A DNA stretch of 64,000 nucleotides, from positions 62,001 to 126,000 of the forward strand of contig DYGA01000001.1 in assembly GCA_020724865.1 (NCBI GenBank). The letters are read 5' to 3'. Each line of letters starts with the position of its first letter. The first letter of the stretch is position 1. Shown piece by piece: positions 8,468 through 17,734 of this stretch. The position numbers were made by a program, and so were the translations under genes. The stretch is from Candidatus Paceibacter sp. (lineage in GTDB: Bacteria > Patescibacteria > ABY1 > S139-126). The notes below the pieces were generated by a model. That model saw only the letters and a program-made list of their open reading frames with translations, was not told the origin of the DNA and made no database searches.

Positions 8468-9082
8468 TTATTTTTTATCTTTAACTTTTTTAACCTCATC
8501 AATTTGACCACCAAATTGGTTGATAATGATTAAATTGACCGTCAACACTAAACAAATATTTAAATGCCAAGGAAGATCAAGAACAAAATCTCCCAATATA
8601 ATGAGTACTACTGTAGCGAGGGCAACCACTACAAAATCGCCCAATAAAGGTTCTGTGGTTTCAACCTTAGCTTCTAAATTAAAACTTTTTATGTAATTGT
8701 CAAAGTTTAAAATAAACAACATTAAAATACCTTCAACAATTACCCACAACGGAAAAAATAAATAGGTATATTGCCAAAATGAAGTAAAAGGATTAGAGGC
8801 AATATCTATATAATAATAAATAAAAGAAAAAAGTCCGGCCGTTAGCATCGCAACGCCCGATATCAAAACTATGAAACCTTTGTAGGCTCGAGAAAATTCT
8901 TCCTTAATAAAAACTTTTATTAACCAAACGATCAATAATAACAATAAAAAATTGAAAATCACGGCTATTTGCATTGTTGATAGTTCGGCTTGAGCAACCG
9001 CGTAACCAATCAACAAAAAAATTACTAAAATAAATTCTTGTCTTAATTTTGGTATTAACTTGTCAAAAAAATTACCAATCAT
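8468..9082 (-). CDS. Polytopic membrane protein, function unknown
   Basis: A 204-residue protein with about six hydrophobic helices and a short lysine-rich cytoplasmic tail (VDEVKKVKDKK-like end). I recognise no family and see no conserved charged residues in the helices. It lies eight bases downstream of the YvlD-like membrane gene and shares its terminator, so the two are probably co-transcribed. Confidence 0.7.
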   Translation of the reverse strand: MIGNFFDKLIPKLRQEFILVIFLLIGYAVAQAELSTMQIAVIFNFLLLLLIVWLIKVFIKEEFSRAYKGFIVLISGVAMLTAGLFSFIYYYIDIASNPFTSFWQYTYLFFPLWVIVEGILMLFILNFDNYIKSFNLEAKVETTEPLLGDFVVVALATVVLIILGDFVLDLPWHLNICLVLTVNLIIINQFGGQIDEVKKVKDKK

Positions 9083-9090
9083 AATCTAAA

Positions 9091-9432
9091 TTATTTATTA
9101 TAAATAAATTTATTTGATAGCCAAGAACCAACACTTAAAATCAAAGATCCCAAAAAAGCCGACCAAAAACCAGAAATAGAAAAACCTTCTAAAAATGATG
9201 CTACAAACCAAAATAAAAGAGCGTTAATAACCAAGGTAAACAAACCGAGAGTGATTATATTGATAGGTAGGGTGATCAAAATAATTATTGGTCTAATTAG
9301 AGCATTAACCAAACCTAAAATAGCTGCCGCAATAAGAGCAATATATAAACTGGTCACTTCAATACCTTGCAATAAATAAGCTATCAACAACAATAATAAA
9401 GCATTAATTAACCATCTGATAATGAATTTCAT
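9091..9432 (-). CDS. YvlD/DUF360 (phage holin 4 superfamily) membrane protein
   Basis: A 113-residue protein with four hydrophobic helices. The family's hallmark loop is visible: ALIRPIIILITLPINIITLGLF, with NALIRP and LPINIITLG. These proteins are widespread in bacteria and usually of unknown envelope function; the holin name reflects distant similarity only. No lysin gene is nearby. Likely co-transcribed with the membrane protein downstream. Confidence 0.88.
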   Translation of the reverse strand: MKFIIRWLINALLLLLIAYLLQGIEVTSLYIALIAAAILGLVNALIRPIIILITLPINIITLGLFTLVINALLFWFVASFLEGFSISGFWSAFLGSLILSVGSWLSNKFIYNK

Positions 9433-9474
9433 AAATTCATTATAACAAAATAAATTTATCCTTAAAAATAAATT

Positions 9475-9702
9475 TTAAGGATAAATTTGTTCGTTATTTT
9501 CACCATAAACAAAAATTGCTTTAGTCGGACAGCTTTCTGCCGAAGCAATTAAAGTTTCATCGGGTAATTTTTCCCAGCCATTTTTAACAATGGCAATATT
9601 TTCTTCATCTAACTCGTAAGCTTCTGGCGCCACGCCGATACAGGAAGCAGCGCCTATGCATAGCTCACGATCTACTTCTATTTTTTTTACTTTTTCGGCC
9701 AT
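9475..9702 (-). CDS. Single-cluster 3Fe-4S-type ferredoxin
   Basis: A 75-residue electron carrier. The cluster motif is CIGAASC (Cys16, Cys22), with the distal Cys in ESCPTKAI near 58. The five-residue gap between the first two cysteines, with no central Cys, matches 3Fe-4S ferredoxins of the type that serve cytochromes P450. A 4Fe-4S ferredoxin would have CxxCxxC here. An acidic surface (PEAYELDEENIAIV) is also typical. No obvious redox partner lies beside it. Confidence 0.88.
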   Translation of the reverse strand: MAEKVKKIEVDRELCIGAASCIGVAPEAYELDEENIAIVKNGWEKLPDETLIASAESCPTKAIFVYGENNEQIYP

Positions 9703-9763
9703 AAAATATTTTAATAATCTTTATTATTTAATTATAACAAAAATATAAAAATAATCTATTTAT

Positions 9764-10789
9764 CTAATTAACTATATTTATTGGGCGACCGGCAATAAAT
9801 GATTTTATATTTTCTATAGTAGTATCCAAAATACGACGCAATGCTTCTTCTGAATTAAATGCATTGTGCGGTGTAACAATAACATTATCAAATTTTAATA
9901 AAATATGATCATGTAATAAAGTATTTAATTTTTCCCGTGAAGCTTGGCGATCTAAAAGTTGTATTTCCTCTTTGATAAGCCCTTCTTCCTCTAAAACATC
10001 AAGCCCAGCCCCAGCTAATTGTCCCGATACTAAAGCTTTTAACAAGGCCTTAGTTTCAATTAAACCGCCACGAGAAGTATTTATAATATAACTGCCAGGC
10101 TTTAATAATTTTATATTGGCTTGATTGATTAAATGATGTGTTTTTTTATTGTAAGGCACATGTAAGGTAATAATATCTGACCGACTTAAAAGTTGCCGTA
10201 AACTAACATAGTTGGCTTGATACTTTTTTGCTAAAGATCTGTTTTTATAAATATCATAAAGTAAAATTTTCATCTGAAAACCATGTGCCAATCTCACGAC
10301 GTGAGCACCAATACTCCCAGTACCAATAATACCAATACTTTTACCCTTTAAATCAAAACCGCGTAAATTATCCAAAGAAAAATTTGACTGTTTAGTACGT
10401 GTGATTGATGGATAAATTTTTCTGGCTAAGGCTAAAAGCAGAGCAAAAGTATGCTCAGCCACGGTATTAGCTCCATATAATGGTACATTACTAACCTTGA
10501 TACCATATTTTTTGGCGGCTATTAAATCAATATGATCATAACCAGTTGAACGAGTAGACAAAAATTTTAAATTGGGCAGTAAAGAAAAATGCTTTTCATT
10601 AAAAGTGGAGTTAATAAATCCACTGACAATTGAAAAATCTATAATTTTTTTAAAATCAGAAATTTTAGATAAAACAGGAAAAAAACTAATTTTGGATATA
10701 TTTTTATCAGATAATTTATTTAGTATATAGTCTTCTTCCCATGATTCACAGCCTAAAAATGCAACTTGATATTTCATTTTATTTCTCAT
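9764..10789 (-). CDS. D-isomer-specific 2-hydroxyacid dehydrogenase
   Basis: An NAD-dependent oxidoreductase that interconverts a 2-keto acid and a D-2-hydroxy acid, most likely a D-lactate dehydrogenase-type enzyme in a fermentative cell. The nucleotide-binding loop is GIIGTGSIGAHVVRLA. The substrate-binding Arg lies in INTSRGGLIE, the catalytic Glu in LDVLEEEG and the catalytic His in VTPHNAFNSEEA. Length (341) is typical. The start could be M1 or M5; MKYQVAFLG at M5 looks like the natural beginning. Confidence 0.88.
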   Translation of the reverse strand: MRNKMKYQVAFLGCESWEEDYILNKLSDKNISKISFFPVLSKISDFKKIIDFSIVSGFINSTFNEKHFSLLPNLKFLSTRSTGYDHIDLIAAKKYGIKVSNVPLYGANTVAEHTFALLLALARKIYPSITRTKQSNFSLDNLRGFDLKGKSIGIIGTGSIGAHVVRLAHGFQMKILLYDIYKNRSLAKKYQANYVSLRQLLSRSDIITLHVPYNKKTHHLINQANIKLLKPGSYIINTSRGGLIETKALLKALVSGQLAGAGLDVLEEEGLIKEEIQLLDRQASREKLNTLLHDHILLKFDNVIVTPHNAFNSEEALRRILDTTIENIKSFIAGRPINIVN

Positions 10790-10803
10790 AACTATAAATA
10801 GAA

Positions 10804-11670
10804 TTAATTTTGATTTGTAGTTGTGGTTGTGCTGGTAACAGTACTAGTAGCAACATTCCCCGATAAATTATCAAGTAAGTACTGTTCAATTAATTTAGTT
10901 GTATTTCTAACTTGTTTAAAATAATTATTTACATTTTGGAAAGATAATAAGATTTCATTGGTAAAATTTTTATTCTCTTCTAATTTTAAAAATGCTTCAA
11001 CTACTTGCAACTCACCTTCTATGCGGGACAAATAATCATTATTATTATCCAAATAATCATCAATCTCAGTATTTATATTTTGATTGTAGTTTTCAGTTAT
11101 CTTCTCCTTTAATAAAGAAACTTGATTATATAACCAACTATATAACTCTTGCGCTTGAGTAAATAAACCTCCAAACAGCTGATTAATTTCTGGGGTACTA
11201 GTGACTATCTGACTATTAATCGTTGAAGTGGTACTGCTAACTGCTAAATCGCTAATTGCTTTACTAACAATTTGATCAAATTGATCCACTCTCTCAGTCA
11301 ATAAATTTATATCAAAATCTGAAGAATAATTATCAGGCACAACTTGTTCGGAAACTGGAGTTGTGGGAAAATTTGAAACTATACCTGGACGAATTTCAGT
11401 TGTTTTGGAAGTTTCTACATCAGTTGAAAGTTTATTATCCCGCCAAATTAAATAAATGACACTAATAAATATTAAAAATAATATAATAAATAACAACCAC
11501 CACCAAATATTATTTTTTGACTTCTTTTTTATACCTGTTGAGGAATTAACTGGTGTTAAATTTACTTTTGTATCTTCTTTAAATATTTTAACAGGCCGTT
11601 TCTCAACTGTGGGAGGATTTACATTGTTATTTTTAGGAATCTTTTTTTTGACTCTAATATCTAAACTCAT
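10804..11670 (-). CDS. Single-pass membrane protein with extracellular helical domain
   Basis: 288 residues of unknown family. A basic, Pro/Asn-rich cytoplasmic N-terminus of about 50 residues is followed by one strong membrane helix (WWWLLFIILFLIFISVIYLIW, about 56-76). After it come a Ser/Thr linker, a mostly helical region rich in Glu, Asn and Leu, and a Thr/Ser-rich C-terminus. Its start sits two bases after the stop of the bactofilin-like protein, so the two form an operon. Confidence 0.75.
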   Translation of the reverse strand: MSLDIRVKKKIPKNNNVNPPTVEKRPVKIFKEDTKVNLTPVNSSTGIKKKSKNNIWWWLLFIILFLIFISVIYLIWRDNKLSTDVETSKTTEIRPGIVSNFPTTPVSEQVVPDNYSSDFDINLLTERVDQFDQIVSKAISDLAVSSTTSTINSQIVTSTPEINQLFGGLFTQAQELYSWLYNQVSLLKEKITENYNQNINTEIDDYLDNNNDYLSRIEGELQVVEAFLKLEENKNFTNEILLSFQNVNNYFKQVRNTTKLIEQYLLDNLSGNVATSTVTSTTTTTNQN

Positions 11671-11671
11671 A

Positions 11672-12820
11672 TTAATTTTCTTTAATATTTACTTTAACTA
11701 ATTGCCAAATACCGCCTAAAAACAAAAGAGATATCAACCAAGCCAATAAACTACCTAAAATTGGTAAAACAACAATAAATCGCCAAACAATTGCCCCCAA
11801 CACTAAACACCAAAATAAATAATTTTTTGTATCTTGAGTCAATTTCGGTTTTTGTTTAAAACGTTGCCATAGATAATCTCCTAGCCAAATTGCTAATAAA
11901 ACTTGTCCTAAATAATAAATCAATACATAGAATAATAGCAATAATACAGCCAGAGGTATACCAATTAAACTTATAAATAATAAAACCGCTACTATCGGCA
12001 CAAAAATAAAAACTAACAAACCGGGTAACAATAATTTATAATGTTCCTGTTCAATAAACCTTGGCAAGTTTAATAAACGATTACCAAATAAAGCAATTAA
12101 CAATAAGCCGACCAAAATCATACCAAACAAATTTACTAACCACCAAAATATTTGACCGTAAGAAATAAAATTTTTTGTCTCTGGTTGAATAACATTTTTT
12201 TCATTTACTTTTCCATACACACTTACTCCGTCGGCAATCATTAATTTATTTTTACCTGTATAAACTACATCGCCATTAATTTCACTAGGAGCCAATAATT
12301 CAACCTTGGTATTATTACCAATACCAATAATTACTAAGCTGTCTTTTATTTTGGGATTTAATTTAGCTGTGGTTGTTTTAATATCAAGTCGTTCAAATTG
12401 CCCACCAATATTCATATCTTGAGCCACTAAATAACCGTGCCAATTCACAATTGCCTGAGATTCTATTGAACTGGCAAAAATTGTTAGATTGTGATCAACA
12501 TAATTTTCCAAAATAACTTTCTGACCTATACCAAGGACAGAACCGCCTACGTGAGCATCTATTTCAATCTGGCTAGCAAGAAAAAAAACACTACCTTTTA
12601 TATCGCCAACTATCTTTACCTCCTGACCAATAACAAATAGATCACCAGCAACATTACCAGAAAAATCTATTTTGCTGCCACTTAAAAAAATGTCTTTATT
12701 GTAATCACCTTCAATTTTCAAATTTTCACCACTAGCAAAATGGTTATCATTTATCATCTGCGCCTTAACTGGTGTTACCAAAAATAAACTAAATAAAATA
12801 AAAAATAATATTTTTTTCAT
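11672..12820 (-). CDS. Exported bactofilin-like beta-helix fused to polytopic membrane domain
   Basis: 382 residues. An N-terminal signal peptide (1 to about 20) precedes a right-handed beta-helix. The helix has repeats of the type GDLFVIGQEVKIVGDIKGSVFFL, a pattern seen in bactofilins and polymer-forming proteins. From about 220 onward there are four or five membrane helices. Bactofilins are normally cytoplasmic scaffolds; a secreted version tethered to membrane helices would face the outside. It is the first gene of a pair with the next membrane protein. Confidence 0.75.
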   Translation of the reverse strand: MKKILFFILFSLFLVTPVKAQMINDNHFASGENLKIEGDYNKDIFLSGSKIDFSGNVAGDLFVIGQEVKIVGDIKGSVFFLASQIEIDAHVGGSVLGIGQKVILENYVDHNLTIFASSIESQAIVNWHGYLVAQDMNIGGQFERLDIKTTTAKLNPKIKDSLVIIGIGNNTKVELLAPSEINGDVVYTGKNKLMIADGVSVYGKVNEKNVIQPETKNFISYGQIFWWLVNLFGMILVGLLLIALFGNRLLNLPRFIEQEHYKLLLPGLLVFIFVPIVAVLLFISLIGIPLAVLLLLFYVLIYYLGQVLLAIWLGDYLWQRFKQKPKLTQDTKNYLFWCLVLGAIVWRFIVVLPILGSLLAWLISLLFLGGIWQLVKVNIKEN

Positions 12821-12873
12821 ATATTTTTATCATTAACATTGTATCATTGTATACTAAAAAATAAAACTTTAGT

Positions 12874-13614
12874 TTAGTTAGGTTTCTGCGCTATACTGAT
12901 TAAACTTTCAAATTTTCCACTCGATTGGTCTTTTTCTTGACGAGATATTACATAATTTTCCCTTAAAATAAATCCGATCTGAGTCAATAAACTGCCTAAC
13001 TCTTTTTTATGAAAAGCATAATAATAACGATTGAACAAAATTTTGCCTTGATGATCCTTCCAAGGAATAAGTAAAGCCTGTTTTTCCAAACCTCGCAACC
13101 AGTTAATTAAAATTTGTTTTTTGATTTGATACTTTTTATTAGCATAAGTATTCCAAAAATACCAATTATTCATCAGTAACAACCCCCCGGGCTTAAGCAC
13201 TCGATATATTTCTTGTAAAACTTGCCAACGATTGTCAGGATGAGGCAAATGATGTAAAACTGCTACCGCCAAAACAACATCAAAAAAATTATCCCCATAA
13301 GGCAAAGATCTGATATCAGCTACTTGAAAATCAGCAGTTTTAAAGCTATACTGCTGACACTTGCGCTTGGCAAGCGTAATCAATTTATTTGAGATATCAC
13401 AGCCAAAATAATCAATTTTTTTATCTGCCAAAAGTGCCATCATCCGACCATTGCCACAACCAATATCCAATATTTTTTGTCCGTCCCTAATATAATAGTC
13501 CCAACCTTTCATTTCTGACCATATTTTATATCTAGTAGCAGAAAAATCTTCAGCAATTAAATCATACCCTGCTGCCAATTGATTGATTATTTTTTCTGCT
13601 CTCTCTTTTTTCAT
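12874..13614 (-). CDS. Trm9/ALKBH8-like SAM methyltransferase
   Basis: A class I methyltransferase resembling eukaryotic Trm9, which methylates the carboxymethyl group on wobble uridine (cm5U to mcm5U). The Trm9-style N-terminus YDLIAEDFSATRYKIW precedes motif I ILDIGCGNG (about 48-56). AVAVLHHLPHPDNR, IYRVLKPGGLLLMNNW and the C-terminal RYYYAFHKKELGSLL segment also match. I chose M25 of the longer ORF (247 aa); an upstream ATG at 13686 would add 24 poorly conserved residues and overlap elp3. It lies directly back to back with elp3, whose product makes the substrate of Trm9 in eukaryotes. Generic methyltransferase is the fallback. Confidence 0.75.
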   Translation of the reverse strand: MKKERAEKIINQLAAGYDLIAEDFSATRYKIWSEMKGWDYYIRDGQKILDIGCGNGRMMALLADKKIDYFGCDISNKLITLAKRKCQQYSFKTADFQVADIRSLPYGDNFFDVVLAVAVLHHLPHPDNRWQVLQEIYRVLKPGGLLLMNNWYFWNTYANKKYQIKKQILINWLRGLEKQALLIPWKDHQGKILFNRYYYAFHKKELGSLLTQIGFILRENYVISRQEKDQSSGKFESLISIAQKPN

Positions 13615-15231
13615 ATGAATAGGCAAATTGTCCAAAAAGAAATTATTGACACTATGTTGACTCAACTGCCAACTAGCGATGAGCAATTTTTAGCATTGAA
13701 TAGAAAAATCTCCACTAAATATAAACTACCACCCCAACCTAAAAATCAACTACGTTCAGTATATCAAAACCTGATACAAAATAAAAAAATTAAACCTAAC
13801 CAAACAATTAACGAACTTTTAAAAGTCAGAGCAACTAGAACCTTATCTGGAGTTACCCCAGTTACTGTGCTTACTAAACCTTACCCTTGTCCCGGTAAAT
13901 GCATATATTGTCCCTTGGAGCCAGGCATGCCTAAAAGTTATTTATCTACGGAACCAGGGGCAATGCGAGCCGTTGCTAATAAATTTGATCCTTATTGGCA
14001 AGTCCATAATCGTATGCGTGCACTTTATTTAAATGGCCACGAACCAGACAAAATTGAACTCTTAGTCTTAGGTGGTACTTGGTCGGCTTACCCTTGGTCT
14101 TATCAAAAGTGGTTTATTAAAAGATGTTTTGAAGCGGCCAATTATTTTCCTTATGTTTTGTCCAATAAAACTATTCCCAAAAAACTTCGTTCTTACAATT
14201 TATCGCAAGCCCAAAAAATAAACGAAACTGCAAAATATAGAATAATCGGAATTACTTTGGAAACCAGACCTGATTGGGTTACAGTCAAAGAAACTAAACG
14301 GTTACGTATTTTAGGTTGTACCAGAGTACAACTTGGCATTCAAATATTAGACGATAAAATTTTAGACTTAATAGTTCGCGGACATCACATTAAACATTCA
14401 ATTGAAGCAACTAAAAGGTTAAGAGAAAATGGTTTTAAAATAGATCATCATATTATGCAAAACCTGCCCGGCGCTACACCAGCAAAAGACAAAAAAACTT
14501 TATTACGAATTTTTTCAGAGCCTGATTTTCGGCCAGATCAAATAAAAATATATCCAACTATTGTCAGCGAGTATGCCCCACTTTATGAATGGTATAAATC
14601 TGGTAAATACCGACCTTATTCTGAAAAAAAACTTTTCAATTTACTTTTGGAATTAAAACAGATAGTGCCTTACTATTGTCGTATCAATCGATTGATTCGT
14701 GACTTTCCCGAGCAAAGCATTAGGGCGGGAAATAAAATTACCAATTTAAGAGAAATGTTGCAGACAGAACTAAAAAAAAGAAATTTACGTTGTCACTGCA
14801 TCCGCTGTCGTGAAGTCCGCTATCAAAATCAAGATTTAAACAAAGCTAAACTATTCATCGATGAATACGAAGCCAGTGGCGGTAAAGAATTTTTTATCTC
14901 TTACGAAAATATAACTCGCACCGCTATTTACGGTTTTGTCCGTCTCCGTCTTAATTCAGTAAACAATGAGGTCTTATTTCCAGAAATAAAAAATGCCGCC
15001 TTGGTTAGAGAACTTCATGTTTATGGCGAATTAGTTCGTCATGATAGTGACAACACCAATAAAGTCCAACATCGAGGTTTGGGTAAAAAATTGATGCAAC
15101 AAGCAGAAACTATAGCTCGTCAACATGGTTTTAAAAAAATAGCCGTAATTGCTGGCATAGGGGTTAGAGAGTATTACCGTAAAAAATTGGGTTATCATCT
15201 CCAAGGCAGTTACATGGTTAAAAAAATTTAA
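13615..15231 (+). CDS. elp3: Elp3-like tRNA uridine(34) acetyltransferase (radical SAM plus GNAT)
   Basis: A monomeric bacterial Elp3 that uses radical SAM chemistry and acetyl-CoA to add a carboxymethyl-type group to wobble uridine in tRNA. The radical SAM cluster motif is CPGKCIYC (about 91-98 counted from ATG 13615). HRLRENGFKIDHHIMQNLPG-type barrel motifs and the late Cys cluster (CHCIRCREVR) follow. A C-terminal GNAT domain has HRGLGKKLM and GIGVREYYRKKLGY. Length about 538 is normal. Its ATG abuts the start codon of the Trm9-like gene (CAT|ATG), so promoters must lie inside the opposite genes or both mRNAs be leaderless. Confidence 0.93.
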   Translation: MNRQIVQKEIIDTMLTQLPTSDEQFLALNRKISTKYKLPPQPKNQLRSVYQNLIQNKKIKPNQTINELLKVRATRTLSGVTPVTVLTKPYPCPGKCIYCPLEPGMPKSYLSTEPGAMRAVANKFDPYWQVHNRMRALYLNGHEPDKIELLVLGGTWSAYPWSYQKWFIKRCFEAANYFPYVLSNKTIPKKLRSYNLSQAQKINETAKYRIIGITLETRPDWVTVKETKRLRILGCTRVQLGIQILDDKILDLIVRGHHIKHSIEATKRLRENGFKIDHHIMQNLPGATPAKDKKTLLRIFSEPDFRPDQIKIYPTIVSEYAPLYEWYKSGKYRPYSEKKLFNLLLELKQIVPYYCRINRLIRDFPEQSIRAGNKITNLREMLQTELKKRNLRCHCIRCREVRYQNQDLNKAKLFIDEYEASGGKEFFISYENITRTAIYGFVRLRLNSVNNEVLFPEIKNAALVRELHVYGELVRHDSDNTNKVQHRGLGKKLMQQAETIARQHGFKKIAVIAGIGVREYYRKKLGYHLQGSYMVKKI

Positions 15232-15300
15232 ACTTATATATTTTAGCTATTTTAATTTAAAACTAATTTTTTTAGATAGATTTTTATCAGGAGTATAGAA

Positions 15301-15855
15301 ATGATTAAGAAATCTTTATACAAAAATCTTACCTTGATTGGTAGTATTTTTATTGTAATAATAATTTTAATTCTTGTTGTAATATTAAGAGCCACAGGAT
15401 ACTGGGAAAGTAAATTTGATCGTAAAGAAAAAAATACACAAAATGTAAATGATGTAAATATCACTTTCATCAAAAATCCAGACAGTGTACTAAATCATAT
15501 CGATTATAGACTAAAAGAATTATTTTACAATTTAGGACCAAGTGGTATTACTTCCTATCAAATGACAGAGGGAGAGGTGTTTGCCGGAACTACTGGAAAT
15601 TATATTATTGCTAAAACCAAAAATGGTGAAATGATATGGTTAGTTGACTGCATAATAGATGCTGATATGCAAGTTAATAGACTTTGTGCCTTAGCCGTTA
15701 TGTACGAATCTGAATGGAATAAAGCGGTAGCAAATGCAATGATTAATGGGATGAAATTTCCTTCTCCTCGACTCTTTAGACCAGAACATTATGCAATGAT
15801 TAAAAAAGATGAGTTAGAATTTAATGGTTCCAACTGGGATTATTTTCTAAAATAA
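15301..15855 (+). CDS. Single-pass membrane protein, function unknown
   Basis: 184 residues. A membrane helix (about 12-32, rich in Ile/Val/Leu) is followed by an extracytoplasmic domain with two Cys (VDCIIDADMQVNRLCALAV) that could form a disulfide. An AGGAG precedes the ATG by eight bases, which supports the start. It has its own terminator at 15871. I recognise no family. Confidence 0.75.
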   Translation: MIKKSLYKNLTLIGSIFIVIIILILVVILRATGYWESKFDRKEKNTQNVNDVNITFIKNPDSVLNHIDYRLKELFYNLGPSGITSYQMTEGEVFAGTTGNYIIAKTKNGEMIWLVDCIIDADMQVNRLCALAVMYESEWNKAVANAMINGMKFPSPRLFRPEHYAMIKKDELEFNGSNWDYFLK

Positions 15856-15870
15856 ATTAAAAAAATAATT

Positions 15871-15906
15871 ATCCACTTAGTAACATATGTGAAAGTGGAT
15901 TTTTTA
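15871..15906 (+). terminator. Rho-independent terminator
   Basis: ATCCACTT (15871-15878) pairs with AAGTGGAT (15893-15900), followed by six T. Confidence 0.88.
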
Positions 15907-16005
15907 TATCAATATAAATTATTACTATAAATTACTATCTTGACAATTTATAGAAAATAAACAATAATAATCTGTTACTTCATTTACAAATTAAAGAGGT
16001 TAGAA

Positions 16006-16332
16006 ATGGAAAATAAAATTATTAAAGTTCTTAAAAGAAAAGAAAAATCGTTTATTCACCTGCCTATTGAAATACCAACAATCCTAGTTACTGACCCCTC
16101 TAACAATTCAGAAAAAATTTATTTACCCGAAGCATTTCATATAGATTTTAAAAAATTTATTTCTGAAAATGATCCTAGTTCTTGGGTGTTTATAAAACGC
16201 GGTCTTGATGAAAGACACCAAGAAAAAAATATCAGAAAATATTTAATATTTTCTGAAACCGTTAAAGATGAATTTGATAAATTTATTGAAAATTTTTCTG
16301 AAAAATATAATATAAAAATTATTATTGAATGA
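16006..16332 (+). CDS. Small soluble protein, function unknown
   Basis: 108 residues, charged, rich in Lys, Glu and Ile, with no membrane segment or signal peptide. A GAGG lies eight bases upstream of the ATG and a perfect hairpin terminator follows, so it looks like a real monocistronic gene. No family recognised. Confidence 0.7.
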   Translation: MENKIIKVLKRKEKSFIHLPIEIPTILVTDPSNNSEKIYLPEAFHIDFKKFISENDPSSWVFIKRGLDERHQEKNIRKYLIFSETVKDEFDKFIENFSEKYNIKIIIE

Positions 16333-16344
16333 ATAAAATCTCAA

Positions 16345-16374
16345 ACCCCTCATGATTATGAGGGGTCTTCTATT
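16345..16374 (+). terminator. Rho-independent terminator
   Basis: ACCCCTCAT and ATGAGGGGT (16345-16366) form a 9-bp stem with a GATT loop, followed by a short pyrimidine tract. Confidence 0.8.
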
Positions 16375-16410
16375 TGCCAAAACTTGTATCAATGAATTAA
16401 AATTATCAAC

Positions 16411-17685
16411 ATGAAATACTTACAAAAATCTGACCCTGAAATTTATCAAATTATCCAAAATGAACTAACTAGACAACGAGAAGGTTTGGAAATGATTGCT
16501 TCAGAAAATTATGTTTCTCCAGCAGTACTGGCAGCGATGGGAACAGTCTTAACTAATAAATATGCGGAAGGTTATCCTGACAAACGCTATTACGGAGGCA
16601 ATGAATTCATTGACCAAGCGGAAAAATTAGCCATTAGCAGAGCTAAACAAATTTTTCAAGCAGAACATGTCAACGTACAACCTCATTCTGGCTCCCAAGC
16701 CAATGCGGCTGTATATCTGGCATTACTTGAACCTGGGGATACGGTTTTATCTATGAGTTTATCAGAAGGCGGACATTTGACGCACGGCCATAAAGTAAAT
16801 TTTTCCGGACAATTTTATAACTTTATTCACTATGGAGTGAATATAAAAAATGGATTAATAGATTTTGATGAGGTTAGAGAGTTGGCTGTAAAATATCGGC
16901 CAAAACTTATTTTAGCTGGAGCTTCAGCTTATCCACGGACTATTAATTTTTCAACTTTCAAAGCTATTGCCGATGAAGTCGGGTCTTATTTTATGGTTGA
17001 CATGGCTCACATTGCCGGCTTAGTTGCTGCTAAGCTTCATCCTGATCCAGTACCACTAGCGGATGTAGTAACGGCTACTACCCATAAAACTTTACGCGGA
17101 CCTAGAGGGGCAATTATTTTATCTAAAAATATTAATCGTTTAGAACCAAACTCTAAAAAAAATTTAGCCCAAAGTATAGATAGCGCTGTCTTTCCGGGAA
17201 TTCAAGGGGGGCCTTTGGAACACATAATCGCCGCCAAAGCCGTAGCTTTCAAAGAAGCGTTATCACCCGAATTTAAAAATTACCAACAACAAGTTCTTGC
17301 CAACGCTCAAATATTGGCTCAAACCTTACAAGATAACGGACTGGAACTTGTTAGTGGCGGTACTGATAATCACTTGTTATTGATTGATTTAACCAACACT
17401 GGTCATAGCGGTCGTGAAGTAGAGTCAGCCTTAGACGAAGTTGGTATTTATGCCAATAAAAATACTATACCCAATGAACAAAGAAAACCAACTGACCCAT
17501 CGGGGCTAAGATTAGGCACGCCAGCTATCACAACTCGAGGGTTAAAAGAAACGGAAACAAAATTGGTAGGAGAGCTAATAGTAGAGGTAATAAAAAATAT
17601 CGGTAATGAAAATATTAAAAAGAAAGTAAAAAATACCGTTTCTGAATTAACTAAAAAATTTCCTCTTTATCCTGAAATACTCTAA
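16411..17685 (+). CDS. glyA: Serine hydroxymethyltransferase
   Basis: A PLP enzyme that converts serine and tetrahydrofolate to glycine and 5,10-methylene-THF, the main source of one-carbon units. The PLP lysine lies in VVTATTHKTLRGPRG. The N-terminal ENYVSPAVLAAMGTVLTNKYAEGYPDKRYYGG block, HSGSQANAAVY and the C-terminal PSGLRLGTPAITTRG are all conserved. Length 424 is standard. There is no Shine-Dalgarno sequence. It is a single gene between two terminators. Confidence 0.97.
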   Translation: MKYLQKSDPEIYQIIQNELTRQREGLEMIASENYVSPAVLAAMGTVLTNKYAEGYPDKRYYGGNEFIDQAEKLAISRAKQIFQAEHVNVQPHSGSQANAAVYLALLEPGDTVLSMSLSEGGHLTHGHKVNFSGQFYNFIHYGVNIKNGLIDFDEVRELAVKYRPKLILAGASAYPRTINFSTFKAIADEVGSYFMVDMAHIAGLVAAKLHPDPVPLADVVTATTHKTLRGPRGAIILSKNINRLEPNSKKNLAQSIDSAVFPGIQGGPLEHIIAAKAVAFKEALSPEFKNYQQQVLANAQILAQTLQDNGLELVSGGTDNHLLLIDLTNTGHSGREVESALDEVGIYANKNTIPNEQRKPTDPSGLRLGTPAITTRGLKETETKLVGELIVEVIKNIGNENIKKKVKNTVSELTKKFPLYPEIL

Positions 17686-17694
17686 ACAAATATT

Positions 17695-17722
17695 AAGAAA
17701 CTCGCTGACCAGCGAGTTTCTT
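17695..17722. terminator. Bidirectional terminator between glyA and the DoxX-like gene
   Basis: AAGAAACTCGCT and AGCGAGTTTCTT (17695-17722) form a perfect 12-bp stem with a GACC loop. It serves convergent genes on both sides. Confidence 0.85.
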
Positions 17723-17734
17723 AAAAAAATTATA

